DNA of 64,000 nt from positions 62,001 to 126,000 of the forward strand of contig NZ_JAPRAQ010000025.1 of assembly GCF_029989365.1 (NCBI RefSeq), in the 5' to 3' direction. This stretch comes from Bradyrhizobium sp. Arg816. Lineage in GTDB: Bacteria; Pseudomonadota; Alphaproteobacteria; Rhizobiales; Xanthobacteraceae. A program made the position numbers and the translations under genes. Below the pieces are notes generated by a model that searched no databases, was not told the origin of the DNA, and was given only the letters and a program-made list of their open reading frames with translations. Below, one piece after another: positions 1 through 8,511 of this stretch (position 1 is its first letter; each line of letters begins with the position of its first letter).

Positions 1-632
1 GTGCCGCTCTGGAGCACGACGATCCGGTCGGCCATGGTCATGGCCTCGATCTGGTCATGTGTCACGAAGACCATGGTGGTCTTCAGCTCCTGCGACAGCG
101 CCTTGATCTCCGCCCGCACCTGTCCGCGCAGCTTCGCATCGAGATTGGAGAGCGGCTCGTCGAACAAAAAGGCCTTGGGATTGCGTACGATGGCGCGGCC
201 CATGGCGACGCGCTGGCGCTGGCCGCCGGACAACTCCTTCGGCTTGCGATCGAGATAGGGCTCGATGTGCAGCAGTGCGGCCGCACGCTTCACGCGGGCG
301 TCGATCTCGGCCTTCGGCGTGCCCCGCAGCTCCAGCGCAAACGACATGTTGTCGTAGACTCGCATGTGCGGGTAGAGCGCGTAATCCTGGAACACCATGG
401 CGATGTCGCGCTGCGCGGCCTGCACGCCGTTGACGCGCTTGTCGCCGATATAGAGATCGCCCGACGAAATCGGCTCGAGGCCCGCGATGACCCGCAGCAA
501 GGTCGACTTGCCGCAGCCGGACGGGCCGACGAAGACCACGAACTCATGGTCCGCGATCTCCAGATTGAGATCGGGGATCACGGTGAAATTGCCGTAGCGT
601 TTGGTGAGGTTGCGGATCGAGATCGAGGCCAT
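1..632 (-). CDS. Carbohydrate ABC transporter ATP-binding protein (MalK/UgpC type), 3' end cut by window
   Basis: ATPase that powers sugar uptake from the cytoplasmic face of the membrane. The 210 codons visible show Walker A GPSGCGKST (about residues 38-46), signature LSGGQRQRVAMGRA, Walker B FLFDEPLSNLD and the switch VFVTHDQIEAM, in the order of MalK/UgpC proteins. The C-terminal regulatory (TOBE) part lies beyond base 1. The ATG at 632 is followed by the usual ISIRNLTKRYG start of the family. It is the last visible gene of a leftward operon (binding protein, two permeases, dehydrogenase, ATPase), with only 6 bp between it and the dehydrogenase stop. The substrate cannot be told from the ATPase. 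Confidence 0.93.
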   Translation of the reverse strand, partial: MASISIRNLTKRYGNFTVIPDLNLEIADHEFVVFVGPSGCGKSTLLRVIAGLEPISSGDLYIGDKRVNGVQAAQRDIAMVFQDYALYPHMRVYDNMSFALELRGTPKAEIDARVKRAAALLHIEPYLDRKPKELSGGQRQRVAMGRAIVRNPKAFLFDEPLSNLDAKLRGQVRAEIKALSQELKTTMVFVTHDQIEAMTMADRIVVLQSG

Positions 633-638
633 GATCGC

Positions 639-1643
639 TCAGTCCAGCGCCAGCACGGGCTTGATCAGTTCGCCCTTGGCGAAGCGGGCGAAATTTTCGG
701 GCAGAGCCTGTAGGCCGAACTCGCCGTCGACGAGGACGCGGTACTCGTCCTTGTATTTGCGCAGCAGCTCGACATTCGGCTCGAAATCCGAGACCGGGAA
801 ATAGAAGGTCCGGATCATGTAAAAATCCTTGCGGCGGAAGACCTTGCCTTCCTCGATGGTCCAGGGCGCGGCGTTCTCGCCGACCAGCACCAGCGCGCCG
901 CGCGGCAGGACCAGCTCGATGCCGAGGTTGCGCGCCGCATGGGCGCCGGAGCATTCCATGATGAGGGCGAAGCGCTTCGAAGTGTCGCCGACGGGATGCG
1001 CCTTTGCGCCAAAGGACCGCGCGATCTTCAGCCGTGCCGCGTTGGGATCGGCAACGTGGATGTCGTCGTAGCCGAGCGCGCGGAGCGCCAGCACGACGCC
1101 AAGACCGACCGGCCCCGCGCCCATCACGAGGACCGGCCCGGCCTCATTCGGCGGCACGACGCGGCTGACGAAGCGCACGGCGTGGCCCGACGTGCCGATG
1201 GTGTCGAGTAGCAGCGGCGCAAGGCTGTCCTCGATATCGTCAGGCACCGGCAGCAAACAGTTTTCCGGCACCGGCACATATTCGGCATAACCGCCCGGCC
1301 TGTTCCAGCCGATCAGGCTGGAGACTTCCAGGCACATCTGGGTATCGCCGCGCTTGCAAGCGGCGCAGTGGCCGCAGTGCAAGGGGATATAGACGGCGCA
1401 GCGGCGACCGTGCAGGCGATGACCGGGCTGCTCGACCACGCCAAAGATCTCGTGGCCCGCAGTGAACTCGGCGCCCTTGTGCCAGAGCTTGAAGTCGGAG
1501 CCGCACAGCGCGGTGCGCGAGACGCGGACGAGCACTTCACCTGTGCCGACATTGGGCATCGCGATGCGCTCGATGGTGATGCGGTCATTGCCGTGGAAGA
1601 CCGCGGCCTGCATGATCGAATTCGGACGGGGCGACACGTTCAT
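639..1643 (-). CDS. Zinc-dependent alcohol dehydrogenase (MDR family), probably polyol/sugar dehydrogenase
   Basis: 334-residue medium-chain NAD(P)-dependent dehydrogenase. Visible motifs are CGSD and GHE (catalytic zinc ligands), the four-cysteine structural-zinc lobe CGHCAACKRGDTQMC, and a Rossmann motif GAGPVGLG about residue 170. The ATG at 1643 is chosen because the frame upstream runs through the permease gene. It lies inside a sugar ABC operon, 8 bp after the inner-membrane permease, so it probably oxidises the imported polyol or sugar. The family is clear; the substrate (sorbitol, xylitol, a sugar acid) is not. Confidence 0.88.
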   Translation of the reverse strand: MNVSPRPNSIMQAAVFHGNDRITIERIAMPNVGTGEVLVRVSRTALCGSDFKLWHKGAEFTAGHEIFGVVEQPGHRLHGRRCAVYIPLHCGHCAACKRGDTQMCLEVSSLIGWNRPGGYAEYVPVPENCLLPVPDDIEDSLAPLLLDTIGTSGHAVRFVSRVVPPNEAGPVLVMGAGPVGLGVVLALRALGYDDIHVADPNAARLKIARSFGAKAHPVGDTSKRFALIMECSGAHAARNLGIELVLPRGALVLVGENAAPWTIEEGKVFRRKDFYMIRTFYFPVSDFEPNVELLRKYKDEYRVLVDGEFGLQALPENFARFAKGELIKPVLALD

Positions 1644-1651
1644 TTCGATAC

Positions 1652-2479
1652 CTAGCCTTTCACCGCACCGAGCGTCAGTCCGGACACCAGCCAGCGCTGA
1701 ACCAGGGCCGCCAGCACCAGCGGCGGCAACGCGATCAGCGTCGCCGCAGCCATGAGGGCACCCCATTGCGTCGAGCCTTCGCCGATGAAGTTGAAGGCCG
1801 CCGCGATCAGCGTCTTGGTGTCGCCGTTGGAGAGCACCAGCGCAAACAGGAAGTAGTTCCACGAAAACACGAAGGCGAGGATCGCCGAAACGGCGACGCC
1901 TGATGCCACCAGCGGCAGCGCGATGCGCCAGAGGATGCGCGTGACGCTGCACCCATCCACCTGCGCCGCCTCGAACACGCTGCGCGGAATGCCGTCGAAG
2001 GACGGCAGCAGAACCCAGATCACGATCGGCAGCGTAATGACCGCATGGCTGAGGATCAGCGCAGTGTAGGAGCCGATCATGCCGATTTGCCGGAACATGA
2101 CGTACCACGGCAGCAGGAACAGCGTGCCCGGCGCCATGCGCGCCGCCAGCGTCAGGATCGCCGGCCACGTAATTCGCGTCCAGGACACGGCGAACGCAGC
2201 AGGAATCCCGAACACCAGCCCCAGCGTGGTCGAGCCGACGGTGACGATGAGGCTGTTGAGCGCGTAGCTGAGGAACGGCGTGGTCCTGGTCAGCTCGACG
2301 TAGTTTTCCAGCGTCGGCGAGAAGCTCAGCGTCGGCGGATATGCGGTGACCTCGAACGACGGCTTGAACGAGGACAGTACCATCCAGACCGTCGGCGCCA
2401 TGATGAGCACGCCGGCGAGCACGAGCTGCATCGTGTTGAGCCAGCGGATCCAGCGGTCGGTGTTGGCGGCATCGTTCAT
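1652..2479 (-). CDS. Carbohydrate ABC transporter permease (MalG type)
   Basis: 275-residue inner-membrane permease of the CUT1 family with about six hydrophobic segments. The coupling-loop EAA region reads EAAQVDGCSVTRILWRIALP (about residues 170-189), which contacts the ATPase. The start MNDAANTDRW at 2479 lies 4 bp after the stop of the partner permease, so the pair is translationally coupled; a longer upstream start would overlap the partner. It forms the channel with the MalF-type protein at 2484-3371. Confidence 0.92.
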   Translation of the reverse strand: MNDAANTDRWIRWLNTMQLVLAGVLIMAPTVWMVLSSFKPSFEVTAYPPTLSFSPTLENYVELTRTTPFLSYALNSLIVTVGSTTLGLVFGIPAAFAVSWTRITWPAILTLAARMAPGTLFLLPWYVMFRQIGMIGSYTALILSHAVITLPIVIWVLLPSFDGIPRSVFEAAQVDGCSVTRILWRIALPLVASGVAVSAILAFVFSWNYFLFALVLSNGDTKTLIAAAFNFIGEGSTQWGALMAAATLIALPPLVLAALVQRWLVSGLTLGAVKG

Positions 2480-2483
2480 GACA

Positions 2484-3371
2484 TCACCAGGCCACCGCGC
2501 CGCGGAGGCGATTGAAGGCGAGCACGGCACCGAACACGATCGCCGTCAGCGTCAGCATCAGGGCGCTGGCGTAGCCGAAGTTGAAGAATTCGAAGCCGAC
2601 CCTGAAGCCGTAGATGTTGAGCGTGTTCGAGGCGTTGCCCGGGCCGCCCTGGGTCGTGATGTAAATGATGTCGAAGAAGCGCAGCAGATCGACGCTGCGC
2701 AGGATCGCCGCGGTGACGATGGTCGGCAGCAGCAGCGGCAGCGTGATGCGCTGGAAAGTCTTGAATGGAGACGCGCCGTCGATCTGCGCCGCCTCGTAGA
2801 CGCTCGGCGGCAGGGATTGCAGGCCGCCCAGCACGATCAGGGCGACATAGGGCGTCCACTGCCAGCTGTCGATCAGAGCCACGGTCGGAATGACCCAGGT
2901 CGGCGAGGCCAGCCAGTCCGACGGCGGCAGGCCAAACGACTGGAGGATATAGTTGGCAGCACCGAGCGACGGATCGAGGATCACCAGCCACATCATGCCC
3001 GCCACCACCGGCGGCATCATGAAGGGCGAAATGAACAACGAGCGCACGATGCCCGGCAACCGCTTGGCGTGGAACAGCACCAGCGCCAGCCAGACGCCGA
3101 AGACAAGCTGCAGCACCAAGGACAGCACGAATAGCGCAATGGTGATCCACAGCCCGTGCCAGAATTCGTAATCGGAGATCAGCTTCGAATAATTGGCGAG
3201 GCCCGCGAAAGACTGCTTGCCGGTCGAGGAGAAGGTCTGGAAGCCGAGCCAGATCGTATAGACGACCGGAAACGCGATCATCGCGACCGTGAAGACCACG
3301 GCCGGCGCCGAGAGGGCCACCATCTCCAGCTTCTGCCGGTCCTGCGTCGATGTCGCAGCCGTAGCCGACAT
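2484..3371 (-). CDS. Carbohydrate ABC transporter permease (MalF type)
   Basis: 295-residue CUT1 permease with an N-terminal transmembrane segment (about 22-42) and an EAA loop EAAQIDGASPFKTFQRITLP (about 195-214). It pairs with the downstream MalG-type permease. It is separated from the binding-protein gene by 61 bp that hold a strong hairpin (3397-3425), an arrangement known from other sugar operons, where it lets the binding protein be made in excess over the membrane proteins. Confidence 0.92.
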   Translation of the reverse strand: MSATAATSTQDRQKLEMVALSAPAVVFTVAMIAFPVVYTIWLGFQTFSSTGKQSFAGLANYSKLISDYEFWHGLWITIALFVLSLVLQLVFGVWLALVLFHAKRLPGIVRSLFISPFMMPPVVAGMMWLVILDPSLGAANYILQSFGLPPSDWLASPTWVIPTVALIDSWQWTPYVALIVLGGLQSLPPSVYEAAQIDGASPFKTFQRITLPLLLPTIVTAAILRSVDLLRFFDIIYITTQGGPGNASNTLNIYGFRVGFEFFNFGYASALMLTLTAIVFGAVLAFNRLRGAVAW

Positions 3372-3396
3372 GAGTCCGTTTCCTTATCGTGAGGAG

Positions 3397-3425
3397 ATGC
3401 CGGCAGGCAGCAAGCCTGCCGGCAT
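3397..3425 (-). terminator. Intercistronic hairpin between binding-protein and permease genes
   Basis: Perfect 12-bp arms (ATGCCGGCAGGC / GCCTGCCGGCAT) around a 5-nt loop, 7 bp after the binding-protein stop and without a T-run. By analogy with malE-malF-type spacers it probably protects the upstream message or attenuates read-through rather than ending all transcription. Confidence 0.7.
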
Positions 3426-3432
3426 GAGGCGG

Positions 3433-4734
3433 TTAGTTCAGCGCGATCAGCGCATCCAGCGCCTTGTCGGCATCCGCGCAAGCCTGATCGACGGTCTTCT
3501 GCTTCAGGATCAGATCCTGCACCGCCTGCCCGATGAACTCGCGCGATTGCGGATTGGCGACGATGGGATAGCCGACCTCGGAGGAGCCCTTCGTCGCGAG
3601 CACGTCGAGCGCGGCCTGCCATTCCTTGCGGACCGGCTCCTCGTCGATCCACTTGCGGTATTCAGGATCCTTGGCGACCGACGGACGCGGCGGGGCAATG
3701 CCCTGAAGCGCCATCTTCTTCTGCACCTCTGGGCTGGTCGCCCACTGCACGAAGTACCAGGCCGCATCCGGCTGCTTGCTGTGCGAGGACACTGCCATGC
3801 CCCAGCCAATCGTGGTCGGCACCTGGCCGGCATCGCCCGCCGGGAACGGCAGCAGGCCGGTGTCTTTCAAGCGCGCGCCGCCTTCCATCACCGTACGCAA
3901 CTCGTTCGACGACTCAAACGCCATCGCGGCGCGGCCGCCGCGGTACAGCGCCGAAATCTGCTGGAAGCTGTAATTGACGACGCCAGGCGGTCCGAAATCG
4001 CGCAGCAGCCGGCTATAGGTGTCGAGCGCTTCCTTGCCCTTGGCCGAACAGAGGTTTGACTTGCCGTTTGCGATATAGCTGCCGCCGACATTGTGCAGCA
4101 TGTTGCTGAAGGTATAGGCAATCGCGGGCTTGAGGCCGCGCGAGACGAACGGTGTCACGGTGCTGTCGCAGCTCTTGATCTTCTCGGCAGCGGCCTCGAC
4201 GTCCTTGATCGTCTTCGGCGCCTCGAGGCCGCACTTCCTGAAGATGTCGGTGCGGTAATAGAAGATCGGGCCTTCGATGTTCATGGGCATGCTGGTCAGC
4301 TTGCCGCCGAAGGTCGCGGCCTTCAGCAGGGCCTGGCTCAATCCGTTGGGGTCGTATTCCCCGGCTACCTCGTTCTTGGCCATCGCGGTGAGATCGCCGT
4401 ACCAGCCGGCGGCGGCGAACTGCTCGCCCTCGCGCGAGGGCAGCGTCATGAACACGTCCACCTCGTCGCTGTTCGCATTCATGACGGTCACCAGACGCTG
4501 GCGCATCTGCTGCTCCTGATAGCCATCGACCTTGAGGGTCATGCCGGTCAGCTTCTCGAAATCGGCCTTGTAGGTCAGCAGCGCCTGCGAGACCGGATTG
4601 TTGTTGGCGAGAAAGGTGATGGTCTTGCCCTTGAACTTCATCCAGTCGAAATCGGCGGCGTGCGCCTGCGCAGTCGCCGCAGCAATCGCGAGAACGGGCA
4701 ACGCGACGTGGGTCGCGAGCATCCTGGCCTTCAT
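3433..4734 (-). CDS. Sugar ABC transporter substrate-binding protein
   Basis: 433-residue periplasmic binding protein (SBP_bac_1 type). It has a Sec signal peptide (hydrophobic segment about 6-22, cleavage near AQAHA-ADFDW) and then a bilobal sugar-binding fold. The start MKARMLATHV at 4734 is preceded by GGGAGGAGAG, a strong ribosome site. It is first in the leftward operon and divergent from the LacI regulator. Two LacI-type operators (4778-4813) lie just upstream of its start, so the operon is probably repressed by that protein and induced by its sugar. Confidence 0.92.
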   Translation of the reverse strand: MKARMLATHVALPVLAIAAATAQAHAADFDWMKFKGKTITFLANNNPVSQALLTYKADFEKLTGMTLKVDGYQEQQMRQRLVTVMNANSDEVDVFMTLPSREGEQFAAAGWYGDLTAMAKNEVAGEYDPNGLSQALLKAATFGGKLTSMPMNIEGPIFYYRTDIFRKCGLEAPKTIKDVEAAAEKIKSCDSTVTPFVSRGLKPAIAYTFSNMLHNVGGSYIANGKSNLCSAKGKEALDTYSRLLRDFGPPGVVNYSFQQISALYRGGRAAMAFESSNELRTVMEGGARLKDTGLLPFPAGDAGQVPTTIGWGMAVSSHSKQPDAAWYFVQWATSPEVQKKMALQGIAPPRPSVAKDPEYRKWIDEEPVRKEWQAALDVLATKGSSEVGYPIVANPQSREFIGQAVQDLILKQKTVDQACADADKALDALIALN

Positions 4735-4777
4735 CGAACTCTCCTCCCGGCTGGCCGCCTTAAGCTGGCGGACCATT

Positions 4778-4790
4778 TTGAAACGTTTGA
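4778..4790. promoter_or_regulatory. LacI-type operator 1 (TTGAAACGTTTGA)
   Basis: The near-palindrome TGAAACGTTTGA matches its own reverse complement at 10 of 12 bases and has the central AACGTT common in LacI/GalR operators. It lies 44 bp upstream of the binding-protein start. Its centre is 21 bp, two helical turns, from operator 2. Confidence 0.6.
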
Positions 4791-4797
4791 GCAGCAC

Positions 4798-4813
4798 TTG
4801 AAAACGGTTACAA
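4798..4813. promoter_or_regulatory. LacI-type operator 2 (TTGAAAACGGTTACAA)
   Basis: 16-bp imperfect palindrome with 12 of 16 bases symmetrical and a central CG step, as LacI family repressors prefer. It sits on the same helical face as operator 1, upstream of the sugar-transport operon. Confidence 0.58.
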
Positions 4814-4910
4814 AATAGACCTCACATCCGCCGTGTCAAGCGATGGACAAGCCGCGCAATCTGCGGCAGATTTGCGACATTGCCGCTACCATGCGGTTCG
4901 CTGCGCCCGA

Positions 4911-4922
4911 TGTAACGTTACA
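4911..4922. promoter_or_regulatory. Perfect LacI-type operator (TGTAACGTTACA) before the repressor gene
   Basis: Perfect 12-bp palindrome ending 3 bp before the repressor ATG at 4926. It shares the AACGTT core of operator 1, so the repressor probably controls its own synthesis. Confidence 0.65.
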
Positions 4923-4925
4923 TTC

Positions 4926-5966
4926 ATGAGACTGACCAACGCCAAGTCTGTGAAGCAGGGCATCCGCGCCGTGGCGGCCCGTGCCGGCGTCTCGACGGCA
5001 TCGGTCTCGCGCGCCCTCAACAACCCCGACGCGGTGAGCCCTTCCTTGCGGGCGCGCATCGAGCAGGCCATCGACGCACTCGGCTACATTCCGCATGCGC
5101 CGGCACGCATCCTGTCGTCGCGTCGCTCCCGCACCCTGGGCGCGATCGTGCCGACGATCGACAACACGATGTTCGCACGCGGCATCGCCTCGCTGCAGCA
5201 ATACCTGTCGTCGGTCGGATACATGCTGTTCCTTACGACGAGCGGCTACGATCTCGACGTCGAATTGCAGCAGGCGCGCAATCTGATCAGCCGCGGTGTC
5301 GACGGCCTCGTGCTGCGCGGCGATTGCCATCACGACGGATTGCGCAAGCTGCTGGCGGACAACGCGGTGCCCTTCATCAATGTCGGCATCTACCAGCCCG
5401 ACCGGCCCTATCCTTGCGTCGGCACCGACAACGAAGCCGCCGCCCATCGCGCTGCCGCGCATGTCATCGAGCTCGGCCACCGCCGCATCGGGATCGTGTC
5501 GGCACTCCAGCGCAACAACGACCGCGCCAGCGCGCGCGTCGCCGGCTTTCGCCGCGCGCTCACCGAGAACGGACTCGAATTGCCTTCGCAATGGCATGTC
5601 GAGGTGCCCTATACGCTGGACGACGCCCGCGAAGCGGCGCGCTATCTCCTGGGGCTCAAGGATCGTCCCACAGCCGTCGTGTGCGGCAACGACGTGATCG
5701 CCTACGGCGTGCTGCTCGAAGCCGAGCGCAGCGGCTTTTCGGTGCCGCGCGACCTGTCGGTGGTCGGCTTCGACGACCTCGACTGGAGCCGGCATTTGCG
5801 GCCGAGCCTGACCACGATCCACGTACCGACCGGAGAAACCTGGCAGCGCGCCGGAGAATATCTGGTGCGCAGCCTCGCCGGCGAGCAAACCATCATGCAT
5901 CGCGAGATCGACTTCTCGCTGGTCGTCCGCGAGTCGACGGCTGCGCCTCCGAAATCCCTGAAGTGA
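4926..5966 (+). CDS. LacI family transcriptional regulator
   Basis: 346-residue repressor. An N-terminal helix-turn-helix (AARAGVSTASVSRALNNPD, about 17-35) with hinge helix is followed by a periplasmic-binding-protein-like sugar sensor (about 65-335; VVGFDDLDWSRHLRPSLTTI near the end). The ATG at 4926 gives a normal N terminus; an upstream in-frame start would add 31 atypical residues and run across the perfect operator. It is followed after 10 bp by a short-chain dehydrogenase and is divergent from the sugar ABC operon, which it probably controls together with itself. Confidence 0.93.
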   Translation: MRLTNAKSVKQGIRAVAARAGVSTASVSRALNNPDAVSPSLRARIEQAIDALGYIPHAPARILSSRRSRTLGAIVPTIDNTMFARGIASLQQYLSSVGYMLFLTTSGYDLDVELQQARNLISRGVDGLVLRGDCHHDGLRKLLADNAVPFINVGIYQPDRPYPCVGTDNEAAAHRAAAHVIELGHRRIGIVSALQRNNDRASARVAGFRRALTENGLELPSQWHVEVPYTLDDAREAARYLLGLKDRPTAVVCGNDVIAYGVLLEAERSGFSVPRDLSVVGFDDLDWSRHLRPSLTTIHVPTGETWQRAGEYLVRSLAGEQTIMHREIDFSLVVRESTAAPPKSLK

Positions 5967-5976
5967 GACACTCCCG

Positions 5977-6711
5977 ATGAATTCGAAATTTTCCCTCGCC
6001 CCCGGCTTCCATGCCGTCGTAATCGGCGGCGCCGGCGACATTGGTGCCGCCATCAGCAATCAATTCTGCGATCTGGGTGCGACAGTGACAGCAACGGGTG
6101 CGAACGAGGCCGATCTTGCCCGCACCCTCCTCAAGCCGCGCGCGGGCCTCACGCTCGCGACGCTCGATGTCACCGATGACGCGGCCGTCACGTCCTTCGC
6201 CCGGAAACACAGTCGCGTCGACGCGCTGATCAATTGCGCCGGCATTCTTGCGCGCGACAAGGAATTCGAGATCGAGACCTTCATGAAGGTGCTCGACGTC
6301 AATCTCACCGGCACGTTCCGGACCTGCATGGCCTTCCATCCCCTGCTCGCGGAGCAGACAGGATCGATCGTCAACATCGCTTCGATGAACGCGATGCTGG
6401 CGCTGCCGCGGATTCCCGCCTATTGCGCCAGCAAGGGCGGTGTCGTGATGCTGACCAAGGCGCTGGCTTTGAAGTGGGCCGAAGAAGGCATCCGCATCAA
6501 CGCGGTCGCGCCCGGCTACATCGAAACCACGATCAACGCCGCCGGCCGCAGCGACCTTGCGCATTATCAGCGCATCGCCGACCGCACCGCCTTCAAGCGC
6601 TGGGGCCAGCCGGAGGACATTGCCGGCGCGGTCGCCTTCCTCTGCATGCCGGCCTCGCAATACGCGACCGGTACGGTGGTTGCCATCGATGGCGGGTTTC
6701 TGGCGGGGTAG
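5977..6711 (+). CDS. SDR family oxidoreductase
   Basis: 244-residue short-chain dehydrogenase. The nucleotide site GGAGDIG is near residue 14, NCAG near 80, and the catalytic Ser and Tyr-x3-Lys appear as ASMN and YCASK (about 132-150). The C terminus ATGTVVAIDGG is classical for the family. It is cotranscribed with the LacI repressor and probably oxidises a sugar, sugar acid or polyol brought in by the adjacent transporter. This would make two dehydrogenases (with the zinc enzyme at 639-1643) in one regulon. Confidence 0.9.
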   Translation: MNSKFSLAPGFHAVVIGGAGDIGAAISNQFCDLGATVTATGANEADLARTLLKPRAGLTLATLDVTDDAAVTSFARKHSRVDALINCAGILARDKEFEIETFMKVLDVNLTGTFRTCMAFHPLLAEQTGSIVNIASMNAMLALPRIPAYCASKGGVVMLTKALALKWAEEGIRINAVAPGYIETTINAAGRSDLAHYQRIADRTAFKRWGQPEDIAGAVAFLCMPASQYATGTVVAIDGGFLAG

Positions 6712-6720
6712 CGCGCGGGC

Positions 6721-8157
6721 CTACACGCCCAGCGCCTTGCGGTTGAACGTCCGCAGGAAGCGCAGCGACAACGTCCGCACATTCGCGACGTTGAGCAGCC
6801 AGGCCGCAGCGGCGTAAGCAACCCCGCCCACGGAGCTGACGACCATCAACGCCACGATACCGGTACCGCCGGCTTGCGTCCGCGCAATGAGGATAGCGCC
6901 CGCCATCGCCGCAGCCGAAGCCGCAACGCCGGCGACGCGGTTGACGTCGAACGGCACGGGATGGGCGCGGTGCATCAGGGTGACGGCGACGACGAAGCCG
7001 AGCGCTTCGGTGGCGAGGGTGGCGAGCGCCGCGCCGTAAAGGCCGTAGCCGGCGACCAGCGCGAACATCAGTGCCACGCTCAGAACGAGCGTGAGGAACG
7101 ACTGCGCCGCCAGCATGAACGGCCGTTCGGCGAGCTGGAAGCTGATCTGCACATAGAATTGATTGGCGATGCCGAAGAAGCGCGCGAGCACCAGCGTCGG
7201 CAGCAGCGCCGACACGCCGGCGCGGAAATCGACACCGACGAGCGTGCCCGCGACCTGGTCGGCCGCGAGTGCGAGCCAGACGGCGACGGGTGCGACGACG
7301 ACGAGCAGCAATTCGAGGCTCTCGCTCAGCCGCTCCCGCGTTGTCTCGTTGTTCTTCTCCGACAACGAGCGGAACACCAGCGGCACGGTCGCGGCGGCGA
7401 CGCTGGAGGCGATCATGACCATGAACTGGCGCGGCAGATCGGCGGCGACGCCGAAAATGCCGGCGGCGTCCTTGCCGAGCAAATAAGCGACAATCAGCCG
7501 GTCGCAGGCCGAATAGACCGCAACGGACAATCCGGCCAGCGTCAGCGGCAGGCCGTAGCGCGCCAACTGCATGAACTGGCTTCGCTCGAAGCGCGCGATC
7601 CCGGTGCGATCGCCGACGAGATTGAGAATGATGCCGGTGAGCGAGCCCAGGCCGAACGCGGCAAGCAGTCCCAACCCGCCCCAGCCGAGCCAGATGCCCA
7701 GCAGGCCAAAGCCGACGCTCGACACGCTGCGGACGATCGAGATCGCCGCGAACCTGTAGGGGCGCAATTTGGCGCGTTCGAATTCCTGGCCGACATCGAC
7801 GGCATTGGCCATGATCGCGACGAACATGCTGGCGAGCAGCAGCTCGACACTGAGGTCGCTGCGGAACAGAAAGACCAGCGGCGTGGTGGCGCAGAGCACC
7901 GCGGCCGTCAGCCCGAAGGCGACCAACGCCGTGCCGCGAAAATCCACCTCCGCCGACATCGCCTGATAGCGGGACACCGACAGCTTGATCCAGGCGAAGA
8001 AGATCGCCCCCAATATGCCGGCAAGGCTGATGCCAACGACATAGACGCCATACTCGGCCGGCGTCAGAAGCCGTGTGTAGGCCGTGACCGCGAAGAAACC
8101 TACCGCTGCGGGCAGGATGTAGGCGACCAGATAAATCGAGAAATGGCGGTTCAGCAT
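6721..8157 (-). CDS. Oligosaccharide flippase / polysaccharide biosynthesis membrane protein (Wzx-like)
   Basis: 478 residues, almost all hydrophobic, with about 12-14 predicted membrane helices as in the MATE/MVF/Wzx flippase superfamily. Such proteins turn lipid-linked oligosaccharides to the periplasmic side. Start MLNRHFSIYLV at 8157. It converges with the short-chain dehydrogenase (9 bp apart) and is divergent from the xylanase. No glycosyltransferase operon accompanies it, so the polysaccharide it serves is unknown. Confidence 0.82.
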   Translation of the reverse strand: MLNRHFSIYLVAYILPAAVGFFAVTAYTRLLTPAEYGVYVVGISLAGILGAIFFAWIKLSVSRYQAMSAEVDFRGTALVAFGLTAAVLCATTPLVFLFRSDLSVELLLASMFVAIMANAVDVGQEFERAKLRPYRFAAISIVRSVSSVGFGLLGIWLGWGGLGLLAAFGLGSLTGIILNLVGDRTGIARFERSQFMQLARYGLPLTLAGLSVAVYSACDRLIVAYLLGKDAAGIFGVAADLPRQFMVMIASSVAAATVPLVFRSLSEKNNETTRERLSESLELLLVVVAPVAVWLALAADQVAGTLVGVDFRAGVSALLPTLVLARFFGIANQFYVQISFQLAERPFMLAAQSFLTLVLSVALMFALVAGYGLYGAALATLATEALGFVVAVTLMHRAHPVPFDVNRVAGVAASAAAMAGAILIARTQAGGTGIVALMVVSSVGGVAYAAAAWLLNVANVRTLSLRFLRTFNRKALGV

Positions 8158-8511
8158 GCGAGCACAGGACCGGCAACGGTGTTGCGATGGTGACGGCCGT
8201 TAATCAATGACCTTGGCGGGGCGAACGAACTGCGCCGCAGCATCTGTCAAGAGTGTCACATAAGTCTGCAGATCGGGCGGCGAATGAGGCTGAGAGGCCG
8301 CTTTCGCGCGTTAGCGTTAAATTTGCCCTTTCCCTGGAGCGCTTCCTGCGATCACGGCACGAAACCCTGGTCCAGACTGGAACAGCGATGCAGCGCCACG
8401 CGCGTCGACGCACCGGACATCCGCAAAGGTTAACCCAACGACAGGAAACTCCGGCGTCGCAGGGCGCCGCTTGGTACGATGGCGCGTTGGTTCCAAAAGG
8501 AACGTCCCACC
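8158..8511. other. Divergent intergenic region between flippase and GH10 genes
   Basis: About 350 bp with no open frame that has convincing codon use. It must hold the promoters for the leftward flippase and the rightward glycosidase. I see no clear palindrome, RNA gene or repeat in it. Confidence 0.5.
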
